This document shows positions 17,594-26,986 of a DNA stretch of 64,000 nt, in pieces (the stretch's first letter is position 1; the number at the start of each line of letters is the position of its first letter). The DNA is from Parenemella sanctibonifatiensis. GTDB taxonomy: Bacteria; Actinomycetota; Actinomycetes; Propionibacteriales; Propionibacteriaceae. The stretch covers positions 124,001-188,000 of the forward strand of contig NZ_NMVJ01000001.1 in assembly GCF_002250565.1 (NCBI RefSeq), given 5' to 3'. The translations under genes and the position numbers were made by a program. The notes beneath the pieces were generated by a model. It did not search any database. It was not told the DNA's origin and worked only from the letters and a program-made list of their open reading frames with translations.

Positions 17594-18184
17594 TTGGGAG
17601 CCATCATCACCACGCATGCATCACCCAGCACCGGCGGGAAGACTGCCCGTGCGAAGGGGACCAAGAACGGCACCGCCAACAAGTCCGGTGCGCCGCTGCG
17701 GGAACGGATCTTTGGGTGGGTCACGCTCGCGTTCCGCATCTGGGTCGGCGCGGTGTTCCTGTGGGCCGGCGCGGTGAAGATCCCGGCCCTGGAGGAATTC
17801 GTCATCAGTGTGCGGGCCTATCAGATCCTGCCGTTGGAACTGACCCGCCCGGTGGCCTATGTGCTGCCCTTCGTCGAGGTCGCCATCGGCCTGATGTTGA
17901 TCGTGGGCATCTTCCATCGCCTCGCCGGCGCGACCACGGCCTTCCTGCTGGTGGTCTTCATGGTCGCCATCATCAGCGTCTGGGTGCGTGGCATCGCGGT
18001 TGACTGCGGCTGCTTCGGCGGCGGTGGCGAGGTGGCCCAGGAGGAGACCGAATATGGCATGAAGATCGTGGAGAACACGATCTGGTTCTTGGCATCGATG
18101 TGGGTGGTCGTCAAGCCGAAGAGCCCGCTGAGCCTGCAGGACAAAGTCTTTCCCGAAATTGAACTCGAAGGAGCCGACAGGTGA
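17594..18184 (+). CDS. MauE/DoxX-like membrane protein
   Basis: 196 residues if it starts at TTG 17594; no better in-frame start is present, and the first ~35 residues are Thr/Lys-rich and probably cytosolic. Four TM helices follow, with R-I-W-V-G-A-V-F-L-W-A-G-A-V-K at the first, typical of DoxX/MauE. The motif D-C-G-C-F-G (Cys 138 and Cys 140) is the MauE redox signature. MauE-type proteins are proposed to pair with thioredoxin-like proteins in disulfide chemistry outside the cytoplasm. The stop overlaps the start of the DsbA-like gene, which supports this pairing. A TACGAT at 17553 could be a -10 box. Confidence 0.85.
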   Translation: MGAIITTHASPSTGGKTARAKGTKNGTANKSGAPLRERIFGWVTLAFRIWVGAVFLWAGAVKIPALEEFVISVRAYQILPLELTRPVAYVLPFVEVAIGLMLIVGIFHRLAGATTAFLLVVFMVAIISVWVRGIAVDCGCFGGGGEVAQEETEYGMKIVENTIWFLASMWVVVKPKSPLSLQDKVFPEIELEGADR

Positions 18185-19245
18185 GCATGTCCGATCGATC
18201 CAGCGTCCCCGGGGGACGGTCCGGCAAGTCGAACGGGTCGCGCCGCTCCGACCGGACCAGCGCCACTGAGCGGTCCCGCAAAGCGCGTGAGGCGAGCGCG
18301 AAGGATGCCGGGGACGTCGACGACGTGGATGAGGCGACCGACGCGGACACCGCGACCGAGTCGAAGTCGACCACTCGCAAGACCGGCACGGCCGGCAAGG
18401 CCAGCGCTGCCAAGGCCAGCTCCAGCAGGACCGGCGCCACGTCTGCCGCCGGGCGTACGAGCACCAGCGCCAAGTCGAAGTCGGCGCGTGCCGAGGAGGC
18501 CAAGCGCAAGGAGCAGTCCGACCGCCGCGCCGCCCTCGCCGAACGCCGGCTCAAGGAAGCCCGCAAGGCCCGCACCAAGAAGATGGTGCTGTGGTTCCTC
18601 GCGATCCTTGCCGCCGTGGCACTGATCGCCGGCGCCGTGTTCGGCTACCAGTGGCTCCAGAACCGCAACCGGGTCCCGGACATTCCGGTGCAGCTGAATG
18701 CCGACGAAAGCGCGGTGGCGTTCTATCCCGGCCAGGCCCCCGACGCCCCGGTGGTGACCCTGTACTACGACTACCAGTGCCCGTACTGCCGCACCTTCGA
18801 GGACGCCAACGGCGAAACCTTGGTGCAGCTGGCCACCGAGGGCAAGATCCAGCTCGAGTACCACCCCATGATCTTCCTGGACCAGGGATCGGGCAGTGAC
18901 AACTCGCTGCGCGCCACTTCGGCCGCGATGTGCACCATCACCACGCCGCGATTCTCCGCCTTCCACGACAAGCTCTTCGACACCCAGGGCAGCCAGTGGC
19001 CCGATGAGATGCTCTTCGATCTCGCCGAGGAGGCCGACATCACCGGTGACGACCTGGATCGGATGCGGGAGTGCTACGACAACCGCCAGATGGAGTCGTG
19101 GGTGCAGAACGCCAACCAGACCGCCTTCGACGCCGGCATCACCGGCACCCCTGCCATGACGGTCAACGGCCAGGAGGTCAACCTCGGCATGGTCACCTCT
19201 CCGGAGGATCTGGAGCCGCTGATCATGCAGACTGCGGGCGCCTGA
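18181..19245 (+). CDS. Membrane-anchored DsbA-like thiol-disulfide oxidoreductase
   Basis: 354 residues. A long, Ser/Lys/Thr/Ala-rich cytosolic segment (1-130) precedes one TM helix (~135-158), which leaves the thioredoxin domain outside. The active site C-P-Y-C is at 200-203 in Y-D-Y-Q-C-P-Y-C-R, and the cis-Pro loop G-T-P-A-M is at ~322-326. This matches the thioredoxin_4/DSBA-like group of actinobacteria that oxidises exported proteins. It is translated from GTG 18181, overlapping the MauE-like gene stop by 4 bp. The lysine/alanine-rich tail is unusually long. Confidence 0.9.
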   Translation: MSMSDRSSVPGGRSGKSNGSRRSDRTSATERSRKAREASAKDAGDVDDVDEATDADTATESKSTTRKTGTAGKASAAKASSSRTGATSAAGRTSTSAKSKSARAEEAKRKEQSDRRAALAERRLKEARKARTKKMVLWFLAILAAVALIAGAVFGYQWLQNRNRVPDIPVQLNADESAVAFYPGQAPDAPVVTLYYDYQCPYCRTFEDANGETLVQLATEGKIQLEYHPMIFLDQGSGSDNSLRATSAAMCTITTPRFSAFHDKLFDTQGSQWPDEMLFDLAEEADITGDDLDRMRECYDNRQMESWVQNANQTAFDAGITGTPAMTVNGQEVNLGMVTSPEDLEPLIMQTAGA

Positions 19246-19260
19246 TCACGGCGCGCTCCG

Positions 19261-19305
19261 ACGGCCGGGCGACCACACCACTTTTCGGTGTGCGCCCGGC
19301 CGTTT
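19261..19305 (+). terminator. Rho-independent terminator after the dsbA-like gene
   Basis: Arms 19261-19271 with 19293-19303 (11 bp) and 19274-19279 with 19287-19292 (6 bp) form one long hairpin with a two-base bulge and a CTTTTC-containing loop, ending in TTT. It lies between the oxidoreductase stop and the valS start. Confidence 0.8.
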
Positions 19306-19326
19306 GGCTTGGCTAGGGTTGGGCTC

Positions 19327-21936
19327 ATGACTGTGCCCGCTGATGACGCTGCCCGTACGCCCTCCCCCGCCGCCGGCGGCGTACGCCAGGTCCCGGACAA
19401 GCCCGTCCTGGAGGGGCTCGAGGCGACGTGGGCGAAGCGCTGGCAGGACGACCAGACCTACGCTTTCGTACGACCGGAGTCGCGCGCGCAGGTCTTCAGC
19501 ATCGACACCCCGCCACCCACGGTGTCCGGGTCGCTGCACGTGGGCCACGTCTTCAGCTACACCCACACCGACCTGATCGCCCGCTATCAGCGGATGCAGG
19601 GCAAGCACGTCTTCTATCCGATGGGGTGGGACGACAATGGCCTGCCGACCGAGCGTCGGGTGCAGAACTACTACGGGGTGCGCTGCGACCCGAGCTTGCC
19701 CTACGAGGCAGACTTCACGCCGCCGGCCAAGCCCGACCCCAAGCGTCAGGTGCCGATCAGCCGCCGCAACTTCGTTGAGCTGTGCCACGAGTTGACCCAG
19801 GTCGACGAGCAGGCCTTCGAGGCGATGTGGCGTCAGTTGGGCCTGTCGGTGGACTGGTCACAGCTCTACACGACGATCTCTGATGAGTCCCAGGCGGTGG
19901 CCCAGAAGGCGTTCCTGCGCAACCTGAGCCGCGGCGAGGCCTACCTGTCGCAGGCTCCGACCCTGTGGGACGTCACCTTCCAGACCGCTGTCGCCCAGGC
20001 CGAGTTGGAGGCCCGTGACTACCCCGGCGCTTACCACCGGATCAGCTTCCACCAGGCCGACGGCACCCCGGTGTGGATCGAAACCACCCGCCCGGAACTG
20101 TTGCCGGCTTGTGCCGCCCTCATTGCTCACCCCGACGACGAGCGCTATCAGGGGTTGTTCGGCAGCACCGTCACCTCGCCGCTGTTCGGCGTGAAGATCC
20201 CGGTGCTGGCGCACCCCGCCGCCGAGATGGACAAGGGTGCCGGCATCGCGATGTGCTGCACCTTCGGCGATCTGACCGACGTGCAGTGGTGGCGCGAGCT
20301 GCAGTTGCCGACCCGCACCGTGATCGGTCGCGACGGCCGGGTGCTGCGCGAGAAGCCGGAGTGGATCCCGGACGGTCCGGGAGCCGAGCTGTACGCCGAG
20401 CTGGCCGGCAAGACCGTGTTCTCGGCTCGCGAGCTGACCGTGCAGGCACTGCGCGAGTCGGGTGAGATGCCCGAGGATCCGAAGCCGACCCAGCGCAAGG
20501 CGAACTTCTTCGAGAAGGGCGACAAGCCGCTCGAGATCGTCTCGACGCGACAGTGGTACATCTCCAACGGTGGTCGCGACGCCGACCTGCGCCAGCAGCT
20601 GTTGCGTCGCGGCGAGGAACTGGCCTGGGTGCCGGACTTCATGAAGCACCGCTACACGAACTGGGTCGAGGGCCTCAACGGTGACTGGCTGGTGTCGCGA
20701 CAGCGCTTCTTCGGCGTCCCGTTCCCGGTCTGGTACGCCCTGGACGCCGACGGTGAACCGAACTACGACCAGCCGATCCTGCCCGCCGAGGATGCGCTGC
20801 CGGTCGATCCCAGCGTGGACGTGCCGCCCGGCTATGACGAGAGCCAGCGCCAGCAGCCCGGCGGTTTCATGGGTGATCCCGACGTCATGGACACCTGGGC
20901 GACCTCCTCGCTGAGCCCGCAGCTGGTGACCGGCTGGGAACGTGATCCGGAACTGTTCGCGCTCACCTTCCCGATGGACCTGGCTCCGCAGGCCCACGAC
21001 ATCATCCGGACCTGGCTGTTTTCCCGGGTGGTCCGGGCGCATCTGGAGAACGACGCACTGCCCTGGCAGCGGGCAGCGATCTCCGGCTTCGTGATGGACC
21101 CGGACCGCAAGAAGATGTCGAAGTCCAAGGGCAATGTGGTCGTCCCGACCGACATCCTGGACCAGTACGGCGCCGACGCGGTGCGCTGGCGCGCAGCTCG
21201 GGCCCGGCCCGGCCTGGACTCCCCCTTCGACGAGAAGGAGATGAAGGTCGGTCGCCGGCTGGCGATGAAGGTGCTGAACGCATCCAAGTTCGTGCTGGCC
21301 GACCGCGCCGGCGACCGCGACCTCAGCAAGGTCACCGAACCGATCGACCTGGCCCAGCTGGAGGCGCTCAAGCAGGTCGTCGAGCAGGCAACCGCGGCAT
21401 TCGAGGCCTACGACTACAGCACTGCGTTGGACGTGGCCGAAGCCTACTTCTGGTCCTTCTGCGATGACTACCTCGAGGTCGTCAAGGAGCGTTCCTACGG
21501 CGCCCAGGGCGAGGATGCGGCCGCCTCGGCGAATGTCACGCTCACCACGGTGCTGCACATCGTGCTTCGCCTGCTCGCGCCCTTCATGCCCTTCGTCACC
21601 GAAGAGGTCTGGTCCTGGTGGCAGGACGGCTCGATCCACCAGAGCTCCTGGCCCAGCACGGAGGAGATCATCACCTCCGGCGACGCCGAGGTGATCGCCG
21701 CCGTGGCCGACTTCCTCATCGCCATCCGCGGCGTGAAGTCCACCGCGAAGGTCTCGATGAAGACCGAGGTGACCGAGCTGACCGTCCGCGGACCGCAGCC
21801 CACCCTGGACCGGCTGCAGCTGGCGCTGGCGGACCTCAAGGCCGTGGGCCGGATCGTCACCGAGCCGGCCTGGCAGGCCGAGGGTGAGGGCGTACAGCTG
21901 GACGCAGAGCTCGCTCCCCCGACGCCGAAGGCCTGA
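19327..21936 (+). CDS. valS: Valyl-tRNA synthetase
   Basis: 869 residues from ATG 19327. Charges tRNA-Val and edits Thr. Class I signatures are H-V-G-H (71-74) and K-M-S-K-S (596-600). The connective-peptide editing domain lies between (about 190-370), and the anticodon-binding helices follow (~680-800). It ends shortly after that domain, at about 870 residues, with no obvious C-terminal tRNA-binding coiled coil, so this is the shorter ValS form. An upstream in-frame Met at 19288 lies inside the terminator and is unlikely to be used. A terminator hairpin follows the stop. Confidence 0.96.
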   Translation: MTVPADDAARTPSPAAGGVRQVPDKPVLEGLEATWAKRWQDDQTYAFVRPESRAQVFSIDTPPPTVSGSLHVGHVFSYTHTDLIARYQRMQGKHVFYPMGWDDNGLPTERRVQNYYGVRCDPSLPYEADFTPPAKPDPKRQVPISRRNFVELCHELTQVDEQAFEAMWRQLGLSVDWSQLYTTISDESQAVAQKAFLRNLSRGEAYLSQAPTLWDVTFQTAVAQAELEARDYPGAYHRISFHQADGTPVWIETTRPELLPACAALIAHPDDERYQGLFGSTVTSPLFGVKIPVLAHPAAEMDKGAGIAMCCTFGDLTDVQWWRELQLPTRTVIGRDGRVLREKPEWIPDGPGAELYAELAGKTVFSARELTVQALRESGEMPEDPKPTQRKANFFEKGDKPLEIVSTRQWYISNGGRDADLRQQLLRRGEELAWVPDFMKHRYTNWVEGLNGDWLVSRQRFFGVPFPVWYALDADGEPNYDQPILPAEDALPVDPSVDVPPGYDESQRQQPGGFMGDPDVMDTWATSSLSPQLVTGWERDPELFALTFPMDLAPQAHDIIRTWLFSRVVRAHLENDALPWQRAAISGFVMDPDRKKMSKSKGNVVVPTDILDQYGADAVRWRAARARPGLDSPFDEKEMKVGRRLAMKVLNASKFVLADRAGDRDLSKVTEPIDLAQLEALKQVVEQATAAFEAYDYSTALDVAEAYFWSFCDDYLEVVKERSYGAQGEDAAASANVTLTTVLHIVLRLLAPFMPFVTEEVWSWWQDGSIHQSSWPSTEEIITSGDAEVIAAVADFLIAIRGVKSTAKVSMKTEVTELTVRGPQPTLDRLQLALADLKAVGRIVTEPAWQAEGEGVQLDAELAPPTPKA

Positions 21937-21942
21937 GTCACT

Positions 21943-21978
21943 CAGAAAACCGCGCCTCAGCGGGTACGCGGTTTTCTG
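21943..21978 (+). terminator. Terminator after valS
   Basis: Arms CAGAAAACCGCG (21943-21954) and CGCGGTTTTCTG (21967-21978) are perfectly complementary, 12 bp with a 12-base loop, starting 7 bp after the valS stop. Confidence 0.8.
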
Positions 21979-22202
21979 CGGAACGTGCTTCACCTGGAGT
22001 GCCCCGGGCGTACGCCGACCTAGCGAGTGGACGTCTGGTGCAAGGTCGTCCCTCACTTGAGCACTCCGGGGTGGGCCAGGTCCGGAGTTGAGACGCATTC
22101 CAACATCCATAACGATTCGGTAACGGCCTCGCGACCAGCTTGGCACCATGTTAGCGCGACTCCCATATCGAGGAACTTTCCACGACGGACAAGGACAACC
22201 CA

Positions 22203-22670
22203 ATGAAGCAAGCCATCGCGATCACATTGTCCCTCCTGTTTGCCCTCTCACTCTGGTCACCGGCAGCTGCTGCCCAAGCGGACGCCGTGTCACCATCGCA
22301 AGTAGCAACCTGGGCCTATCGGAACCTAGCAACAGGCCGATGCTTGGATTCCAACCAAGCGGGAGAGGTCTACGGACTCGCCTGCCAGAACAGTGGCTAC
22401 CAGCGCTGGGAGATCTACGAGCGTCCGGGTGTCGACGAGTTCATGCTCGTCAACTCAGAGACCGCACGGTGCCTCGACAGCAACGCTGCTGGCGCGGTCT
22501 ACACCCTTCCGTGCAACTTCGGGGCGAATCAGACTTGGCGGGTCATCTTCGAGGGTAACGTGAGGATGCTGCAGAACGTCGCCACTGGGCTCATGCTCGA
22601 TGACAACGGCACGAAGATCTACACGCATCCGAGGAACAACAGCTACTTCCAGAAGTGGGCTCACATCTGA
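22203..22670 (+). CDS. Secreted ricin-B-like (beta-trefoil) lectin-domain protein
   Basis: 155 residues from ATG 22203 (AAGGAC upstream). A Sec signal peptide covers ~1-24 (A-A-A-A-Q-A cleavage). The mature part is three repeats of about 40 residues. Each has the pattern N-x-x-T-x-x-x-L-D-x-N and ends in Q-R-W, Q-T-W or Q-K-W, the QxW motif of ricin-type carbohydrate-binding domains. The first two repeats have a Cys pair (G-R-C-L-D ... A-C and A-R-C-L-D ... P-C), the third does not. With no enzyme attached it is a free-standing lectin or a small defence/adhesion protein. Its 3' end overlaps the convergent glycosyltransferase gene by 10 bp. Confidence 0.82.
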   Translation: MKQAIAITLSLLFALSLWSPAAAAQADAVSPSQVATWAYRNLATGRCLDSNQAGEVYGLACQNSGYQRWEIYERPGVDEFMLVNSETARCLDSNAAGAVYTLPCNFGANQTWRVIFEGNVRMLQNVATGLMLDDNGTKIYTHPRNNSYFQKWAHI

Positions 22671-23809
22671 GCCTTGGCCCCAGGCCGGGAGCCGTCAGCC
22701 AGTGCGGCACGCTCCCCAACCACGCCCGCCGCGACGAAGCCCAGCGCCAGCAGGGCCGACACGGCACCGATCAGCGCTTCGCCGATGCTGTAGTCGACCT
22801 TGCCTGGTGCTTGGAAGACGCGGTAGGGCGCTACGGCCACCCAACCGGCGACGATCAGGCCCAGCCATCGGGCGGCAGGAGCGAACGCTTTCCGGTACGC
22901 CAAGATGCCCACCGGCAGCACCCAGACCCAGTGATGGGTCCAGGAGATCGGTGATGCGACCAGGGTGGCCATGCCCACCACACAGAGGGCCGTGCTGCGA
23001 TCCGTGGATCGCAGCGCCGCCAGCATCGCCATCGCGACCACGGCCAGACTGATCACCAGTGCTGCACCGGTCGCGGCGGCGCCCTCCCCCAACAGTCGAG
23101 TGGTGGCCGCCCAGACTGACTGGTTGCTCATGTGAACCGTCGCAGAGTCGCCGCCCACTTCGGTCACGAGTTGGGCGAATTCAAGGCTGGCGCCAGGCAT
23201 CAGGGCGACTCCCGCGGCCATCAACGCCGTGATGGCAACGGCAGCGACGAGCGCCCGGCGCCAGTCCCTCCGACAGGCGTCCGCCAGCACGAACAGCCCC
23301 GGCGTGAGCTTGACCGCCGTGGCCAGGCCGGTGAGGACGCCGGCCCACCGGGGTTGGGTGCGGCCGACCACGTCATCCAAGACAATGACCGCAGCCAGGA
23401 TGACCCCAACTTGCCCGATCCGGATGGTTTCGAAGAACGGCGCGGCCAGGGCGACCGCAACCACGGCAACGAGGCCGGCAGTTAGCGGGGACAGCACCCC
23501 CGCCCAACGCACGAGCAGAAGACAGGCCGCTGAGGAGAAGGCGGTCCAGATCAGACCAGCCAGCAGGGAGGGGCCAGCCGCCAATGGCGCGAACAGCACC
23601 GCCGCGATTGGCGGATAGATGAAGGGCAGCCCGCCGGAGTGATATGGGGACTCACCGCTCGTGAATGCAGCGCCCGCTCGGACGAAAACCTCGATGTCGT
23701 CGGGCGAATGACCGAACCAGCAGCGCACCAGAAGTGCTACCGCGACGGTCGCCGCCAGCGCCAACAGCCACCCGATTGGACGTCCTCGACGCTGCTCCAC
23801 GATGGTCAC
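22661..23809 (-). CDS. GT87-like (DUF2029) polyprenol-phosphate mannosyltransferase
   Basis: About 382 residues with ten or more TM helices. Landmarks of the GT-C family GT87 are D-I-E-V-F-V-R-A-G near the N-terminus (extracytoplasmic Asp), F-I-Y-P-P-I-A-A-V, G-L-A-T-A-V-K-L-T-P-G-L-F, N-Q-S-V-W and S-P-I-S-W-T-H-H-W-V-W. In actinobacteria such enzymes add alpha-1,2-mannose to lipoglycans using polyprenyl-phosphomannose. The start is uncertain: GTG 23809 has a weak GAAGG upstream, while GTG 23836 would overlap the lipoprotein gene. Convergent with the lectin gene. Confidence 0.82.
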   Translation of the reverse strand: MTIVEQRRGRPIGWLLALAATVAVALLVRCWFGHSPDDIEVFVRAGAAFTSGESPYHSGGLPFIYPPIAAVLFAPLAAGPSLLAGLIWTAFSSAACLLLVRWAGVLSPLTAGLVAVVAVALAAPFFETIRIGQVGVILAAVIVLDDVVGRTQPRWAGVLTGLATAVKLTPGLFVLADACRRDWRRALVAAVAITALMAAGVALMPGASLEFAQLVTEVGGDSATVHMSNQSVWAATTRLLGEGAAATGAALVISLAVVAMAMLAALRSTDRSTALCVVGMATLVASPISWTHHWVWVLPVGILAYRKAFAPAARWLGLIVAGWVAVAPYRVFQAPGKVDYSIGEALIGAVSALLALGFVAAGVVGERAALADGSRPGAKAQM

Positions 23810-23819
23810 CAGCTCAGGC

Positions 23820-24137
23820 TCAGCCTTCGCCGCCACCCACCTCGGCAGCGCATTCCAGGATCACGTCGGTGGCCAGCTTGGCCTGGGCGTCATCCTGGGG
23901 GTCCTGGCCGTCAGAGATCTGGTTGAGCGCCTCGGTGTCGAGCTTGTCGTGCAGCTTCGGAGCGGCGCAGTCGGCCATGGCGGTGGCCTGTTCGGGGGTC
24001 AACCCGCTGGAGTTGACATAAATGTCCATCAGACCGGCGTGGACGTCCTCCACCGGCGGCTTCCCGCTGGAGCAGCCCAGCACCAGCAGCGGCGAGCAGG
24101 CCAGCAGCAGGCCTGCGGCAGCGCGACGAAGGTTCAT
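23820..24137 (-). CDS. Small lipoprotein, unknown function
   Basis: 105 residues from ATG 24137. The signal peptide ends in the lipobox L-V-L-G-C, with Cys 22 as the lipidated residue. The mature ~84 residues are acidic and helical with two further Cys (in D-C-A-A-P and E-C-A-A-E), which could form a disulfide. The pattern L-T-P-E-Q-A-T-A-M-A-D-C-A-A resembles short domains repeated in secreted actinobacterial proteins, but I cannot name the family. It lies 11 bp ahead of the glycosyltransferase gene and may be co-transcribed with it. Confidence 0.8.
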   Translation of the reverse strand: MNLRRAAAGLLLACSPLLVLGCSSGKPPVEDVHAGLMDIYVNSSGLTPEQATAMADCAAPKLHDKLDTEALNQISDGQDPQDDAQAKLATDVILECAAEVGGGEG

Positions 24138-24164
24138 GATCAGTGATCCTCTCGGTCCTGGGAC

Positions 24165-25451
24165 TCAGGCACTCTTCTCACGTTTGGCGAGTCGGGCCCG
24201 GGGCACCATCTCACACTCGGCCTCACCGCGTACGGCCTCGGCCGTCACCAGCACCTCCGCCACGGTCTCCTCACTCGGCACGTTGTACATCACGTCCAGG
24301 AGCAAGGTGTCCAAGATGGCCCGCAGGCCACGGGCGCCGGTGCCACGCTCCAATGCCAGCTCCGCGACGGCAGCGATGGCTTCGTCGGTGAATTCCAGAT
24401 CCACGCCGTCCAGTTCGAAGAGCTTGCGGAACTGCTTCACCAAAGCATTGCGAGGCTCCACCAGGATCCGCTCCAGGTCCTCGCGATCCAGCGGCGCCAC
24501 CGTGGTGATCATCGGCAGTCGGCCGATGAACTCAGGGATCAATCCGTACGCCGTCAGGTCCTCGGGCCGTGCCTGCGCCAGCGGATCCTTGTCGGGCTCC
24601 TTGCGGACCTCGGCGTCATTGTTGAAGCCGAGTGGCCGCTTGCCGACGCGGGCGTTGACGATGTCGTCCAGCCCAGCGAAGGCGCCGCCAACGATGAAGA
24701 GGATGTTGGTGGTGTCGATCTGGATGAAGTCCTGGTGCGGATGCTTGCGGCCGCCCTGCGGCGGCACCGACGCCTGGGTCCCTTCGAGGATCTTCAGCAG
24801 CGCCTGCTGCACACCCTCGCCGGAGACATCACGAGTGATCGAGGGATTCTCCGACTTGCGGGCGACCTTGTCGATCTCGTCGATGTAGATGATGCCGTTC
24901 TCGGCCTTCTTGACGTCGAAGTCGGCGGCCTGGATGAGCTTGAGCAGGATGTTCTCGACATCCTCGCCGACATAGCCGGCTTCGGTCAGCGCCGTCGCGT
25001 CCGCCATCGCAAACGGGACATTGAGCATCTTCGCCAGCGTCTGCGCCAGATAGGTCTTGCCCGACCCGGTCGGGCCGATGAGCAGGATGTTCGACTTGCC
25101 CAGCTCGACGGTGTCGTCGTCGGCCGCGCGGCGGGCAGCGCTGGCGGTGGCAACCGACTGGACCCGCTTGTAGTGGTTGTAGACGGCCACCGACAACGCC
25201 TTCTTGGCATTGGTCTGGCCGATCACGTACTTGTCGAGGAAGGCGGCGATCGCCTGCGGCTTGGGCAGGTCCTCCAGCAGCCCGACATCGGTGCCTTCGG
25301 AGAACTCCTCCTCGATGATCTCGTTGCACAACTCGATGCACTCGTCGCAGATGTATACACCTGCGCCGGCGATGAGCTTCTTCACCTGCTTCTGCGTCTT
25401 GCCGCAGAAATTGCACTTCAGCAGGTCGCTGGTCTCTCCAATGCGGGCCAT
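24165..25451 (-). CDS. clpX: ATP-dependent Clp protease ATP-binding subunit ClpX
   Basis: 428 residues from ATG 25451 (GGAGGAGAACCG upstream). Unfoldase that feeds substrates to ClpP1P2. The N-terminal zinc-binding domain has C-N-F-C-G-K and C-D-E-C-I-E-L-C (residues ~11-38). Walker A is G-P-T-G-S-G-K-T (~122-129), Walker [10 protein letters not shown]. The ClpP-docking I-G-F-type loop is present as L-G-F-N. It lies downstream of clpP1-clpP2 but is separated from clpP2 by a long hairpin, so it probably has its own promoter. Confidence 0.97.
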   Translation of the reverse strand: MARIGETSDLLKCNFCGKTQKQVKKLIAGAGVYICDECIELCNEIIEEEFSEGTDVGLLEDLPKPQAIAAFLDKYVIGQTNAKKALSVAVYNHYKRVQSVATASAARRAADDDTVELGKSNILLIGPTGSGKTYLAQTLAKMLNVPFAMADATALTEAGYVGEDVENILLKLIQAADFDVKKAENGIIYIDEIDKVARKSENPSITRDVSGEGVQQALLKILEGTQASVPPQGGRKHPHQDFIQIDTTNILFIVGGAFAGLDDIVNARVGKRPLGFNNDAEVRKEPDKDPLAQARPEDLTAYGLIPEFIGRLPMITTVAPLDREDLERILVEPRNALVKQFRKLFELDGVDLEFTDEAIAAVAELALERGTGARGLRAILDTLLLDVMYNVPSEETVAEVLVTAEAVRGEAECEMVPRARLAKREKSA

Positions 25452-25493
25452 CGGTTCTCCTCCCTCCGTCCACCTGTGTCGCCCAACCCTAAC

Positions 25494-25531
25494 CCGGGCG
25501 GCGACCACACGTGTGGAAATTCGCCGCCCGG
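25494..25531 (-). terminator. Long hairpin between clpP2 and clpX
   Basis: Arms 25494-25504 and 25521-25531 are an 11-bp perfect inverted repeat that encloses a second palindrome, CCACACGTGTGG (25505-25516). It lies 6 bp after the clpP2 stop and ahead of clpX. It can act as a terminator or attenuator, although no T-run follows. Confidence 0.6.
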
Positions 25532-25537
25532 ATCGGA

Positions 25538-26245
25538 TCAGTCGTCAGTGGACTTCAGGGACTCCAAGACCTCGTCGATGATGCCGTACTCCTTGGCCTC
25601 GGGGGCCGTCAGGTACTTGTCGCGCTCGACGTCCAGGCTGACCTTCTCGACCTCCTGACCGGTGGCGTCGGCGATCATCTGTTCCATCAGCTTGCGGATC
25701 CGCAGGATCTCGTTGGCCTGGATCTCCAAGTCAGAGGACTGCCCGTAGGAGGACTGCCCCATCGCCGGCTGGTGGATCAGCACGGTCGAGTTGGGCAGCG
25801 CCATCCGCTTGCCGGGGGTCCCGGCCGCCAGCAGCACCGCAGCAGCGGAAGCAGCCATGCCCAGGCAGACGGTCTCCACGTCGGGCTTGATGTAGCGCAT
25901 GGTGTCGTAGATCGCGCTCATCGCAGAGAAGGAGCCGCCGGGCGAGTTGATGTAGATGCTGATCTTGCGCTCGGGATCCATCGACTGCAGGCACAGCAGC
26001 TGCGCCATCACCGCATTGGCGATGTCGTCGCTGACCGGCGTACCGAGGAAGATGATGCGATCCTCAAAGAGCTTGGTGTAGGGGTCGACCCGGCGTACGC
26101 CGTAGGAGGTGCGCTCCTCCCACTGCGGGATGTAGTAGTCCATCCGGGGCGAAATCAGGTCCTGTTGGGCGGCGTTGAAACGCGCCAGACCATCGGCATT
26201 GAAATCCATGTTGCTCACAACCTTTGTCGCTGGCGTGCTGGTCAC
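25538..26245 (-). CDS. clpP2: ClpP2, ATP-dependent Clp protease proteolytic subunit
   Basis: Up to 235 residues. GTG 26245 overlaps the clpP1 stop (GTGA); ATG 26209 is an internal alternative that would fit the processed form. The serine protease triad is visible: Ser in G-M-A-A-S-A-A-A, His in I-H-Q-P, Asp in the D-V-E-R-D segment. The handle region and [10 protein letters not shown] are typical. Actinobacteria need ClpP1 and ClpP2 together to form the active mixed tetradecamer, and the two genes are translationally coupled here. Confidence 0.95.
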   Translation of the reverse strand: MTSTPATKVVSNMDFNADGLARFNAAQQDLISPRMDYYIPQWEERTSYGVRRVDPYTKLFEDRIIFLGTPVSDDIANAVMAQLLCLQSMDPERKISIYINSPGGSFSAMSAIYDTMRYIKPDVETVCLGMAASAAAVLLAAGTPGKRMALPNSTVLIHQPAMGQSSYGQSSDLEIQANEILRIRKLMEQMIADATGQEVEKVSLDVERDKYLTAPEAKEYGIIDEVLESLKSTDD

Positions 26246-26880
26246 TGGTTCGGAGCCTCGGACCCAGCGATCTGGGAGGCCTTCTCGTAGACGTGGTCGA
26301 TGAAGCCGTACTCGAGGGCTTCCTGGGCGGTGAACCAGCGGTCCCGGTCGGAGTCGGCGTTGATCTGCTCCACGGTCTGCCCGGTGTGCTGGGCAATCAG
26401 GTCAGCCATGACCTTCTTGATGTGAAGCGACTGCTCGGCCTGGATCCGGATGTCGGAGGCGGTGCCACCCAGACCACCCGAGGGCTGGTGCATCATGATC
26501 CGTGCGTGCGGCAGCGCGTACCGCTTGCCCGGGGCGCCGGCGCTGAGCAGGAACTGGCCCATCGAGGCGGCCAGCCCCATCGCGACGGTGGCGACATCGT
26601 TCGAGATCCACTGCATGGTGTCGAAGATCGCCATGCCGGAGTCGACCGAACCACCGGGAGAGTTGATGTAGAGGTAGATGTCCTTCTCGGGATCCTCCGC
26701 GTTGAGCAGGAGCATCTGAGCGCAGATGGCGTTGGAGTTCTCATCCTTCACCTCGGAGCCGAGGAAGATGATCCGATTCGCCAGCAGCGACTGATAGACG
26801 TTGTCGGTCAGCCCACCACCGGAGGCCTGGGCGGCCATGAGGGGCGCGGGCACCGGATGTGCAGCAGCGTTGAGATTCAC
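26242..26880 (-). CDS. clpP1: ClpP1, ATP-dependent Clp protease proteolytic subunit
   Basis: 212 residues from GTG 26880. The catalytic residues are Ser in G-L-A-A-S-M-G-Q (~106), His in M-H-Q-P-S-G-G (~131) and Asp in D-S-D-R-D (~180). Family-specific segments [14 protein letters not shown] and G-L-G-G-T-A-S-D-I are intact. Start choice is uncertain (GTG 26904 or ATG 26838 are alternatives); longer in-frame extensions run into the divergent symporter gene. A near-palindrome at 26931-26942 may be a regulator site. Confidence 0.94.
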   Translation of the reverse strand: MNLNAAAHPVPAPLMAAQASGGGLTDNVYQSLLANRIIFLGSEVKDENSNAICAQMLLLNAEDPEKDIYLYINSPGGSVDSGMAIFDTMQWISNDVATVAMGLAASMGQFLLSAGAPGKRYALPHARIMMHQPSGGLGGTASDIRIQAEQSLHIKKVMADLIAQHTGQTVEQINADSDRDRWFTAQEALEYGFIDHVYEKASQIAGSEAPNQ

Positions 26881-26930
26881 ATGGCCGAACTTACCGCGTA
26901 CCACTGACAGATCGAGAGCATTGGGTGCTG

Positions 26931-26942
26931 TGTTCGCCAACA
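26931..26942. promoter_or_regulatory. Possible ClgR-like site upstream of clpP1
   Basis: TGTTCGCCAACA is a near-perfect palindrome (outer four bases and centre symmetric) 50 bp upstream of the clpP1 start, in the divergent promoter region. Actinobacterial clpP1P2 operons are activated by ClgR, whose sites contain GTTCGC half-sites. The match is suggestive only. Confidence 0.3.
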
Positions 26943-26986
26943 GCGCAGCGCGGGACATCCCGAGCTGGGCCTGCCAGACTGCAGCC

